Origin: Rhodospirillales bacterium
GTDB taxonomy: Bacteria > Pseudomonadota > Alphaproteobacteria > Acetobacterales > Acetobacteraceae
DNA length: 7,667 bases
NCBI GenBank assembly: GCA_015654825.1
Contig: JAATGE010000338.1
Location: 1 to 7,667 of the forward strand
Direction of reading: 5' to 3'
In this document: piece by piece, positions 1-4,916 of the stretch
Numbering within the stretch: position 1 is the stretch's first letter
Layout: the number at the start of each line of letters is the position of its first letter
Program-made: the position numbers and the translations under genes
Notes under the pieces: generated by a model
Seen by the model: the letters and a program-made list of their open reading frames with translations, nothing else
What the model was told of the DNA's origin: nothing
Database searches by the model: none

Positions 1-508
1 CGCCGGCGAGGCCTGCCGCGCGATCGCCGACGAAGCGCGACAGCCGATCGGCGGCGCCGCCGTGATACGCAGCGCCCACCAGGCCGGTGGCCAGCGCCGT
101 GGACGTGCCCGAGCGGAGGACCTCGCCCCAGACGCGGTGCCGGCTGTCAGGAATGATGTCCGCGGTCAGCGCATTGTAGCCGGCGTTCTCGTCCTGCTCG
201 CGGGCATGCTCACCGGGTGACGCGGGCAGCTGCAGCTTGACCGGCACGCCGCGGCGCCCGGCGAAGCGGCCTTTGTCATCGCGGCCGTGCTTGTTGGGGT
301 CGAACGCCTTGGCCAGCGTGTTCAGGTGCGCGTCGACCTTGCTCAGCGCGTGCTCATGGCGCGCGCTGATGCTGTCGCCCTGGTAGGCGCCGGAATAGAC
401 GAGCTTCAGCTTCTGCAGCTTCACCGCGGCGTCCGGAAACGCCTGGTTGTGCTGCACCACGCGCGCGCGCAGCTCGCCGATCGTGGCAGCCGAGAACGGG
501 ACGCTCAT
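1..508 (-). CDS. Phage head-associated protein, partial (C-terminus beyond the left edge)
   Basis: The reading frame stays open from an ATG at 508 to the window edge, giving 169 residues with no stop. Its start overlaps the stop of the protease gene upstream in an ATGA junction, and a GGAG lies about 11 nt before the ATG. The N-terminal 65 residues look helical and polar. Residues 69-83 carry a FDPNKHGRDDKGRFA segment; D-P-x-K-H-x-R-D-x-x-G-x-F is a motif I associate with phage head or head-morphogenesis proteins. A Gly/Ala-rich stretch follows around residues 134-152. The place directly after a prohead protease fits a capsid-assembly, decoration or internal head protein. The exact role is not identifiable without the missing C-terminus. 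Confidence 0.8.
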   Translation of the reverse strand, partial: MSVPFSAATIGELRARVVQHNQAFPDAAVKLQKLKLVYSGAYQGDSISARHEHALSKVDAHLNTLAKAFDPNKHGRDDKGRFAGRRGVPVKLQLPASPGEHAREQDENAGYNALTADIIPDSRHRVWGEVLRSGTSTALATGLVGAAYHGGAADRLSRFVGDRAAGLAG

Positions 509-1161
509 CCGCGCAATAGCTCCGAAAAGAACATCGGCGTGGCCGCGCGCTTGGCCAGGTCACCGAAGAACATCGGCTCGGGGATCGGCTCTGCCTGCGC
601 GCGGGCCAGCAGCTCGGCGAAGAAGACCGGGCCGCCGTGCATCTCGATACGGTCGATCGTGCCGTCCATCTTGACCAGTTCGGCAAACGCCGAACTGGGC
701 ATGCAGGGAAAGTCGACCAGGCTGGCTTCGCGCGGGATCGCCTCGTACCGCTTATGGTCCTTGCGGAGCGAGTCAGTCCATTTGTCGCCATAGCCACCGC
801 CGACCGAGAAGCCGGTGTATGTGCCGGAGAGGCACTTCTGCCAGGCGCCGTCGTCCGTGATCTTGGCGATGACGTCGATCGCCCGCGCATCGTCGTCGAA
901 ACGGATTTCGGTCAGGTGGCCGGCCGCGCTGTCCTTGCGGTGCATCTCGCGGACGTTGCCGCGGTTCACGCCTTTGCTGAGGCGCGCGAGCTCGTCGGAC
1001 CATGCCTGGAAGCGCGGTTTGGATCGCTCGTAGTCCATGATCTCGCGGGCCTTGTCCGGCTCCTCGGAGGCCAGGCGCCCGATGACCAGGCGCTTTTCCT
1101 CGTCGAACTTGATCAGCGGGACGGAGAGCGAGAGCTGCTGCAACGCATCGACGTGGCGCAT
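505..1161 (-). CDS. XkdF-like prohead serine protease
   Basis: This 218-residue protein matches the pattern of XkdF-type phage prohead proteases, which cleave scaffold or capsid proteins during head maturation. Visible landmarks are an N-terminal strand region with VIGRLAS (residues 26-32), the NVREMH segment with probable catalytic His74, WQKCLSGTYTGFSVGGGY with probable catalytic Ser119, and EASLVDFP (145-152), which resembles the conserved xSLVDxP end of the fold. The core ends near residue 165. The tail (178-218) contains three copies of a short FF-x-[ED]-L motif (see findings). The start lies 2 nt after the stop of the glycine-rich gene, with a G7 run 8 nt upstream as a weak ribosome site. 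The family assignment is from motif recall; the catalytic residues are inferred. Confidence 0.8.
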   Translation of the reverse strand: MRHVDALQQLSLSVPLIKFDEEKRLVIGRLASEEPDKAREIMDYERSKPRFQAWSDELARLSKGVNRGNVREMHRKDSAAGHLTEIRFDDDARAIDVIAKITDDGAWQKCLSGTYTGFSVGGGYGDKWTDSLRKDHKRYEAIPREASLVDFPCMPSSAFAELVKMDGTIDRIEMHGGPVFFAELLARAQAEPIPEPMFFGDLAKRAATPMFFSELLRG

Positions 1162-1163
1162 GA

Positions 1164-2132
1164 TCAGCGCCCCCCCACGCGCAGGAGGCGCGCACCGGTC
1201 GGCGGCGTGCGCGCGGCGATGCGGGCCTGGACCGCATCAAAACCAGGGGGGGTTTTGTTTAGGGCGCCTTTGGCTAGGGGGTCTGGGGCCTCAGGCCCCA
1301 GCACGTCGTCGTCGGGTCCAGGGGCGGCTTTGGCGATGACCGCCGGCGCGGCCGCGCGGCCGCGCCTGGCGGCAGACGCCTGAGATGCGGCGAGGCGCTG
1401 CTTACGCTGCTTGTCTGACAGTGCGCGGCGCCCAACGCTGAGACCGCCGACAACGCCGACAGCCCCGCCGGCGATCCGGCCAATCTTTGTTCCCGTAGCT
1501 GCTGCCTGGATGCTCTCCGGATGATCAATGGAGTGCGCTATGATCGAGCCCGCGCCGCGCGACGCTGCACGGCGCCCTGCCTGACCGAGACCTGCGTAGC
1601 CACCTGCGAGCGCGCCAACCTTTCCGCCGAGAAAGCCGCCGATCGCGGCGAGACCGATGCCCTTACCAAGCTCCGGTTCCGGCGCCGGCGCGGCGAACGC
1701 GCCGACCGGCGCGCGCTTGCCCATCTCAGGCTTCGGCTCGCGCGCCTTATGCTCGGCCACCTCGGCCGCCAGGCGGGCGGAGTGATGCGCGATGCGCCCG
1801 GCGACGCGGGTGAACAGGCGCATGTGCGCGTCGATCTGCGCCTTCGCCAGCTTGCGGGCCTGATGCATGACGGCCGGATCCGGCACGCCGGCCGGCTGCG
1901 TCTTCGCTGCCGCCTGCACCGCCTGGCCGACCAGGTTGTTGGCCTGATCGAGGAGTGCTGTGGCGATGCCCTTGCGGAGCTCGTCCTTACCGGCCGCCCA
2001 GCTCTGCAGCGCCTTGTACAGGTCGGGCGTGTCGAGGCCCATCAGCCGGTCCAGGTGCTCGAGCGCGTAGCGCGCCTTCAGCGGGTCGGCAGCCTCGTGA
2101 ATGAGTTTTGCCAGTGGGGTGGGATCGGCCAT
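1164..2132 (-). CDS. Glycine/alanine-rich phage protein of unknown function, possibly structural
   Basis: The 322-residue protein is not one I recognise. Residues 1-130 are predicted mostly helical (repeated Ala, Leu, Lys and His, no Cys). Residues 156-183 (KGIGLAAIGGFLGG onward) and 216-234 are Gly/Ala-rich, hydrophobic and glycine-zipper-like, suggesting membrane insertion or tight helix packing. The C-terminal 90 residues are basic and proline/alanine-rich, hence probably disordered. A good AAGGAG ribosome site lies 6 nt before the ATG but falls inside a hairpin. The gene sits directly upstream of the prohead protease, so a scaffold, internal head or ejected protein is possible, by inference from position only. 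The last codons contain a G7 run that could allow -1 frameshifting into the protease frame. Confidence 0.8.
   Translation of the reverse strand: MADPTPLAKLIHEAADPLKARYALEHLDRLMGLDTPDLYKALQSWAAGKDELRKGIATALLDQANNLVGQAVQAAAKTQPAGVPDPAVMHQARKLAKAQIDAHMRLFTRVAGRIAHHSARLAAEVAEHKAREPKPEMGKRAPVGAFAAPAPEPELGKGIGLAAIGGFLGGKVGALAGGYAGLGQAGRRAASRGAGSIIAHSIDHPESIQAAATGTKIGRIAGGAVGVVGGLSVGRRALSDKQRKQRLAASQASAARRGRAAAPAVIAKAAPGPDDDVLGPEAPDPLAKGALNKTPPGFDAVQARIAARTPPTGARLLRVGGR
1170..1176 (-). other. Candidate -1 frameshift site (G7 run)
   Basis: On the minus strand the last codons of the glycine-rich gene read GTG GGG GGG CGC TGA. The seven Gs are phased as X-XXY-YYZ relative to the zero frame. A -1 slip avoids the stop and continues as GCG CTG ATC ATG straight into the protease frame. 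The same run may simply act as a weak ribosome site for the protease. No experimental or comparative support is available here. Confidence 0.3.
1238..1257. repeat. Inverted repeat, 7-bp stem, G/C-run loop
   Basis: CAAAACC and GGTTTTG flank a 6-nt loop (AGGGGG on the plus strand). It lies in the 3' part of the glycine-rich gene. On the minus strand the loop and stem include a C7 run. No clear U-tract follows on the coding strand, so I do not call it a terminator. Confidence 0.5.
1283..1301. repeat. Strong GC hairpin, 8-bp perfect stem
   Basis: CTGGGGCC and GGCCCCAG are separated by TCA; the stem could extend to 9 bp with a one-base centre. It encodes part of the disordered tail of the glycine-rich protein. 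Nothing U-rich follows on the coding (minus) strand. Confidence 0.6.
1345..1366. repeat. 22-bp perfect palindrome
   Basis: Each 11-base half is GGCGCGGCCGC or its complement, without a spacer, and the palindrome contains two adjacent GCGGCCGC octamers (1348-1355 and 1356-1363). It encodes an Arg/Ala-rich piece of the glycine-rich protein. It may be a by-product of GC-rich Arg/Ala codons. Confidence 0.6.
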
Positions 2133-2135
2133 CTC

Positions 2136-2154
2136 GCGCTCCTTGCCGGAGCGC
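2136..2154 (-). promoter_or_regulatory. Hairpin covering the ribosome site of the glycine-rich gene
   Basis: On the minus strand GCGCTCC and GGAGCGC form a 7-bp perfect stem around a 5-nt loop (GGCAA). The 3' arm contains the GGAG core of the AAGGAG ribosome site, 6 nt before the ATG at 2132. If formed, it would hide the site from ribosomes and lower expression until opened. The pairing is visible; the regulatory role is inference. The remaining gap (2155-2201) shows no other clear signal. Confidence 0.4.
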
Positions 2155-2201
2155 CGACAGTCCGCGCGTTGGTCCCCTCGCCTAGGAGAGAAAGCCCCAG
2201 A

Positions 2202-2324
2202 CTATATTTTGGACGGGTCGCTTCGCCTCGCGAGTTCGGCCCTATCGGCTCGGATGCTCACATGTAGCTCGACCGCAATGAAAAGGAGTCCCGCCGCAAC
2301 CGTAAGGCCTATAACGATGTGCAT
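2202..2324 (-). CDS. 40-aa single-span membrane micropeptide
   Basis: This short gene starts with ATG at 2324 preceded by a perfect AGGAGG ribosome site 5 nt upstream, which lies in the last codons of the overlapping 69-aa gene. The protein begins MHIVIGLTVAAGLLFIAVEL, an uninterrupted hydrophobic helix over about residues 3-18, followed by a polar, Arg-rich tail of about 20 residues. It overlaps the upstream gene by 16 nt in another frame and lies three genes downstream of the endolysin. A phage gene of this size and topology near an endolysin could be a pinholin-like protein, an antiholin, a small spanin partner or a host-membrane effector. I cannot choose among these. The strong ribosome site is the best evidence that it is real. 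Confidence 0.65.
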   Translation of the reverse strand: MHIVIGLTVAAGLLFIAVELHVSIRADRAELARRSDPSKI

Positions 2325-2518
2325 TTTGCCTCCTGGCCTGAACCTGGGGCCGCTAAGACCGGTTGTCGAGCTTCGATCGCCGCGAGCATATGCAGCCGGA
2401 AGTCGTTATGGGTCGCGAATACGCCGCTGTTCAGGAAGAACTCGGCCGCCGCGGCCTGCAGGAACGGGTGGGCAGCGATGGCACGCCGGGCTTCTTCGGG
2501 GATGTCGGTCAACGTCAT
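2309..2518 (-). CDS. 69-aa hypothetical phage protein
   Basis: A small protein that I do not recognise. It begins MTLTDIPEEARRAIAAHPFL and is predicted mainly helical up to residue 52, with no membrane span and one Cys close to the C-terminus. The ATG at 2518 is 3 nt after the stop of the zinc-motif gene, whose 3' end has GGCTCCTCAG but no strong ribosome site, so translation is probably coupled. Its last codons contain the AGGAGG of the next gene. Position puts it in the lysis-proximal minus-strand operon. No function can be assigned. Confidence 0.65.
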   Translation of the reverse strand: MTLTDIPEEARRAIAAHPFLQAAAAEFFLNSGVFATHNDFRLHMLAAIEARQPVLAAPGSGQEAKCTSL

Positions 2519-2521
2519 GGT

Positions 2522-2968
2522 CTATAATCTGAGGAGCCTGAGGACCTGATCGACGGTCAAACACTCCTCGCGCCTCGGCTCGACACCGGACCCACTGCAG
2601 CGATGGCAATCCTCGTCAGGAACTCCAGGCAACCTGTCGAGGGGCAAGAACCCTGCGCCCTCGCAGCGCCTGCAACGCGACCGGGACGGGAGATCGAGAA
2701 GGTCGAACGCGGAGCACTGCTCGGTGCGGCAGTATATGCCGGGCGTCGTAACAACGTTGTTCTCCAACATCCATCCCCAGAGCGCCAAGCCTGAGTCGCG
2801 CAACAGTTCTACGATCTCAGTTTCTTTTTCCAGCGAAGCCGGCAGGCTACGGCGCCAGAACTCGTACCTAGCCTCGCCGAGAAGGCGAAGTGCCTGCCGC
2901 AGCTCCGCCTCGGAGTAAAACCGAACGAAGAACTGATGCGGAGATGTGAGGTTACGGAGCCACTGCAT
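2522..2968 (-). CDS. Phage protein with two DnaJ-type CxxCxGxG zinc motifs
   Basis: The 148-residue protein has a helical N-terminal half (residues 1-75, rich in Leu, Arg and Glu) and a zinc-ribbon-like C-terminal half. CRRCEGAG (99-106) and CHRCSGSG (121-128) match the CxxCxGxG repeat of the DnaJ Cys-rich domain, with 14 residues between them. Extra cysteines at 80, 85 and 136 might form a second or accessory site. No J domain is present, so this is not a DnaJ homologue but a protein borrowing that zinc hairpin. The start is 3 nt after the endolysin stop with no obvious ribosome site, which suggests reinitiation. Its role is unknown; protein or nucleic-acid binding is a guess. Confidence 0.75.
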   Translation of the reverse strand: MQWLRNLTSPHQFFVRFYSEAELRQALRLLGEARYEFWRRSLPASLEKETEIVELLRDSGLALWGWMLENNVVTTPGIYCRTEQCSAFDLLDLPSRSRCRRCEGAGFLPLDRLPGVPDEDCHRCSGSGVEPRREECLTVDQVLRLLRL

Positions 2969-2971
2969 GGA

Positions 2972-3541
2972 CTAGGCAACCGGCGTCGGTGACTCAGGTT
3001 GAGTCAGCATGGCGCGCGCAGCCTGCCACCTTCGGTCGTTCCGTCCTATCCAGCCGCGGCCGAATGTTTCATAACCATCACATGTGAGAAGGTGGTTGGC
3101 GATGCGGCCGTGAAGAGCATCTAACAAGGAAGAGAGACGATAGTCGCCGAGCCCTCCGACCGTTTGCGGCCCAAGAATGCCATCCGCGGGTACATGGACG
3201 AGTGCCTGCAGGAGGCGCACAGCGGTGCCTGGGCCGCCGCACACCCCAAAGTCGAACATCATGAGCGCCAGCGGCGCCGGAAGGCGATCGCCGCCGGTCG
3301 GCTGATAGAACCAGGCGTGCAGTATCTCGGCGAGCTGATCTTTCGTCGCGCTCGCTACGGAAACACCCCAAGGCGCAGGATGCACGCTGAGCCACGCGCG
3401 CCAAATACCCTGCGTTACAGCCCACGCCGTGATGCCTCCGGGATCGGACGGCGTAACGTGATACGGCTGGCCGTCGTTCTCCGGAAGCCAGGTGAAGGCG
3501 AGGCAGGTGTCGAAGGTGCTCGCCGGCATTGTTGCATCCAT
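2972..3541 (-). CDS. Endolysin: GH108-type muramidase with peptidoglycan-binding domain
   Basis: This 189-residue protein hydrolyses the peptidoglycan glycan backbone to release progeny. The N-terminal catalytic part shows Glu21 (the probable acid, in LPENDG) followed by the family hallmark PSDPGGITAWAVTQG (31-45). The PG_binding_3-like C-terminal part shows MMFDFGVCGGPGTAVRLLQA (94-113), DGILGPQTV (120-128) and the closing GRGWIGRNDRRW (161-172). The length is normal for the family. The usual E-G-G is E-N-D here. I chose the ATG at 3541 because GGAGGG lies 7 nt before it; an in-frame GTG at 3574 lies inside a dyad and lacks such a site. There is no signal peptide, so it needs a holin. It is the first gene of the minus-strand operon. 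Confidence 0.88.
   Translation of the reverse strand: MDATMPASTFDTCLAFTWLPENDGQPYHVTPSDPGGITAWAVTQGIWRAWLSVHPAPWGVSVASATKDQLAEILHAWFYQPTGGDRLPAPLALMMFDFGVCGGPGTAVRLLQALVHVPADGILGPQTVGGLGDYRLSSLLDALHGRIANHLLTCDGYETFGRGWIGRNDRRWQAARAMLTQPESPTPVA
2990..3006. repeat. Inverted repeat in the endolysin 3' end
   Basis: TGACTCA and TGAGTCA form a perfect 7-bp stem around GGT. It sits in the last codons of the endolysin, just upstream of the zinc-motif gene start (2968). It could affect reinitiation or mRNA stability. There is no U-tract, so it is unlikely to be an intrinsic terminator. Confidence 0.5.
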
Positions 3542-3545
3542 CCTC

Positions 3546-3574
3546 TTGCCCTCCGTCGCGGAGCGTCCTATCAC
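3546..3574 (+). promoter_or_regulatory. Possible sigma70-type promoter for the plus-strand operon
   Basis: TTGCCC (3546-3551) and TATCAC (3569-3574) are separated by 17 bases and each match 4 of 6 consensus bases. The gap 3542-3610 is the only place between the divergent arms where a promoter for the right operon can lie outside coding sequence. The -10-like hexamer overlaps the start of the dyad at 3571-3586. This is a weak match, proposed from position. Confidence 0.3.
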
Positions 3575-3586
3575 AGCGAACTGTGA
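3571..3586. promoter_or_regulatory. Dyad in the divergent intergenic region (operator or hairpin)
   Basis: TCACAG-CGAA-CTGTGA is a perfect inverted repeat with 6-bp arms. It lies between the oppositely directed endolysin and 145-aa genes and overlaps the proposed -10 element, so a repressor bound here could silence one or both arms. On the minus strand the RNA version has a UUCG loop and would sit in the endolysin leader. The symmetry is certain; the operator role is inferred. Confidence 0.45.
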
Positions 3587-3610
3587 TGCGCAACACGAGG
3601 AAACAGCCGG

Positions 3611-4048
3611 ATGTCATCCCAGGAACTGCTGGCCAAGTTGGCCGCCTACGACCGCGAGAAGGGCGACTTTCACGGCGATCGCCGCCTTGCCGACGAAATC
3701 CTGCTGGCCTGCGGTTGGCAGGTGCAGGCCAATCCCGAGTTCGAGGGCGGCATGGAGTGGTGGTTCGGAAAGAACCCGAGGGTCAGCGCAAGCCAGCGCT
3801 CGCATCCCCATCCGGTGAACAGCCTTGATGATGCGCTCGGGCAGCTGCCGTTCTACTGCGCATTGGCTGGGGTCACCCGCGGCATCCCATTTGATTACGG
3901 CGGCGATTGGCGTGTGAAGGTGCGCGATAACCGCCGCTTCACCTATATTGACGCCTCACACGCCGACCGGATCATCGCAGTTTGCATCGCGGCTGTAACG
4001 GCCTGGTCGGCTCTCGAGCCGGTGCAGGAGAAAACCGATGCCGCCTGA
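3611..4048 (+). CDS. 145-aa hypothetical phage protein, first gene of the right operon
   Basis: The gene starts at ATG 3611 after GAGGAAA with 7 nt spacing. The protein opens with a helical segment (LLAKLAAYDREKGDF), then LADEILLACGW and, from about residue 71, SLDDALGQLPF followed by strands and a C-terminal helix with HADRIIAVCIAAVTAWSAL. This SLDxAL plus Ala-rich C-terminal helix layout recalls small alphaproteobacterial phage proteins of the 'phage ABA sandwich' kind, but the resemblance is loose. It ends EKTDAA and overlaps the next gene by 11 nt, within a 23-nt repeat that recurs at the next junction. It probably belongs to early or regulatory functions, by position only. Confidence 0.75.
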   Translation: MSSQELLAKLAAYDREKGDFHGDRRLADEILLACGWQVQANPEFEGGMEWWFGKNPRVSASQRSHPHPVNSLDDALGQLPFYCALAGVTRGIPFDYGGDWRVKVRDNRRFTYIDASHADRIIAVCIAAVTAWSALEPVQEKTDAA

Positions 4049-4049
4049 C
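4027..4049 (+). repeat. Gene-junction direct repeat, copy 1
   Basis: A 23-nt unit containing ribosome site, start codon and the preceding stop (GGAGAAAACCGATGCC, G, CCTGAC). Copy 2 at 4454-4476 differs at one base (G to C). It encodes the tail EKTDAA of one gene and the head MPPD of the next. Confidence 0.85.
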
Positions 4050-4475
4050 GCGCCCTCTTGGGTGGAAGGCCGTGCGATCGAGCCGCGCCTGCCGCCGTGC
4101 AAGTGCAGCTGCCTTTATCAGGTGGCGCTGTTTACGAGCAACCGCCGGCGAGTGCGTCTCGAATGCTCCAGCGTCAATTGCCACGCTTCGACCGCATGGT
4201 GTGACACTGAGGCGGAGGCCGCGCTCCTCTGGCGCGGGATGGCGATGGCTGCTGAGCTCCTGGAGCACAAGCCCGGCGCCGCGCAGGGCTTGTGCGAAAC
4301 GACTAAGACGCCGCGGTTCTTCAACCCGTCCTGCGCCTGCGCTACTTACGAAGGAAATGCAGGGCCATGCCGGACCTTCGAGGAAAGCGCGGTGGATGAC
4401 CATTGCGTCTATTGCGATCACAACGCTGCCTGCCATGCAAGCCTGCTCGCGGCGGAGAAAACCGATGCCCCCTGA
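4038..4475 (+). CDS. Cysteine-rich phage protein, possibly Lar-like zinc binder
   Basis: The 145-residue protein has 13 cysteines in two clusters. The first holds CKCSC (21-25) and, after a strand, RLECSSVNCHASTAWCDTEA (40-59) followed by an AALLW helix. This C-C / C-x4-C / A-S / D-T-E-x-A order recalls Lar-type restriction-alleviation zinc ribbons, though the spacing is not canonical. The second cluster holds Cys99, Cys101, Cys111, C-VY-C at 123-126 and Cys132, another probable zinc site. A GGAG 8 nt before the ATG supports the start. It overlaps its neighbours by 11 nt on both sides at repeated junctions. Whether it counters restriction is unproven; a plain structural zinc protein is equally possible. 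Confidence 0.75.
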   Translation: MPPDAPSWVEGRAIEPRLPPCKCSCLYQVALFTSNRRRVRLECSSVNCHASTAWCDTEAEAALLWRGMAMAAELLEHKPGAAQGLCETTKTPRFFNPSCACATYEGNAGPCRTFEESAVDDHCVYCDHNAACHASLLAAEKTDAP

Positions 4476-4476
4476 C
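4454..4476 (+). repeat. Gene-junction direct repeat, copy 2
   Basis: One mismatch in 23 nt from copy 1, 427 nt downstream. It again places GGAG, an ATG and the upstream TGA in the same arrangement, giving EKTDAP at the end of one protein and MPPD at the start of the next. Confidence 0.85.
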
Positions 4477-4695
4477 CCACAGCCACCTGTGATCGATATT
4501 GCGCACCACCACAAGCGTATCACGGAGTGCGCGGAGCAGCTGAACGCGGCCACCGTTGCGGCGCATGCCGCCGGCCTCGAGGTCATTCTCGGCGTTACCT
4601 CCCTTACCCCGAGGATCGCCAGCTTGCCGCCGGATTATGTCCGTGTGCGCGTCGTCAAGGTGGCGCAGCCGGTGGTTTTTGGTGGATCCAAGTGA
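4465..4695 (+). CDS. 76-aa hypothetical phage protein
   Basis: I placed the start at ATG 4465 because it carries the repeated GGAG-N7-ATG junction; the frame is open further upstream but that part is a shadow of the Cys-rich gene. The protein begins MPPDPQPPVIDIAHHHKRIT, has a helix around residues 18-40 (ECAEQLNAATVAAHAAGLEV), then a strand-rich end (YVRVRVVKVAQPVVFGG). No family is recognised. Its stop overlaps the next GTG start. The MPPD N-terminus is shared with the preceding protein through the junction repeat. Confidence 0.7.
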   Translation: MPPDPQPPVIDIAHHHKRITECAEQLNAATVAAHAAGLEVILGVTSLTPRIASLPPDYVRVRVVKVAQPVVFGGSK

Positions 4696-4916
4696 CCGGC
4701 GGCCGCTACGCGGTTCACGCGAAGTGGCCCGACGGCACCGTCGAATTCGTCGGCGCATCCGACGATCTGACCAAGGCCAACCGCCTGATGTTGGCGGCGA
4801 TGCACGAGGGCGCGATATTGCCCAGCCAAACCGACACCCAGCCCGGCGTGCCGCTAGTGACGCCGGAGGAACGCGCGGCCGTTCCGGTCCTCCCGCGCCA
4901 GACGTTATTTGAATGA
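4692..4916 (+). CDS. 74-aa hypothetical phage protein (GTG start)
   Basis: The GTG at 4692 overlaps the previous stop (GTGA), and the TGA overlaps the ATG of the DnaA-like gene (ATGA), so both ends are fixed by coupling. The first upstream alternative in frame lies well inside the neighbour, and the first internal ATG would remove about half of the protein. The N-terminal part (GGRYAVHAKWPDGTVEFVGASDD) looks like a small antiparallel sheet, then a helix (LTKANRLMLAAMHEGA) and a proline-rich tail. Function unknown. Confidence 0.65.
   Translation: MTGGRYAVHAKWPDGTVEFVGASDDLTKANRLMLAAMHEGAILPSQTDTQPGVPLVTPEERAAVPVLPRQTLFE

Noticed and set aside
354..890. 178-codon minus-strand open frame overlapping the protease gene
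   Set aside because: Out-of-frame shadow rich in Ser, Arg and Pro. The protease and the coupled partial gene account for this strand.
1245..1252. Second frameshift site at the C7 run
   Set aside because: A -1 slip there meets a TGA two codons after the run. Only an unusual +1 slip stays open, into a low-complexity shadow frame.
1238..1260. Plus-strand terminator (stem followed by TTTTGTTT)
   Set aside because: The T-tract is mostly part of a weak A/T-ended stem and no plus-strand gene ends there.
637..1383. Long plus-strand open frame opposite the protease and glycine-rich genes
   Set aside because: Antisense shadow of GC-rich coding sequence. The minus-strand frames have recognisable protease motifs and coupled starts.
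1521..2267. 248-codon plus-strand open frame
   Set aside because: Arg/Leu/Ala-rich low-complexity translation typical of the antisense of an Ala-rich gene, with no ribosome site or family features.
3542..3574. Upstream GTG start for the endolysin at 3574
   Set aside because: It lacks a ribosome site and sits inside the dyad. The ATG at 3541 has GGAGGG at 7 nt and gives the normal family N-terminus.
3571..3586. CRP/FNR-type binding site
   Set aside because: The arms are in the reverse order (TCACA...TGTGA) and the spacing does not fit the CRP consensus.
3982..4464. Upstream extension of the 76-aa gene to an earlier start in the same frame
   Set aside because: The extension would overlap the entire Cys-rich gene out of frame, with Arg-rich low-complexity sequence. 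The repeated GGAG-ATG junction at 4465 is a better start.
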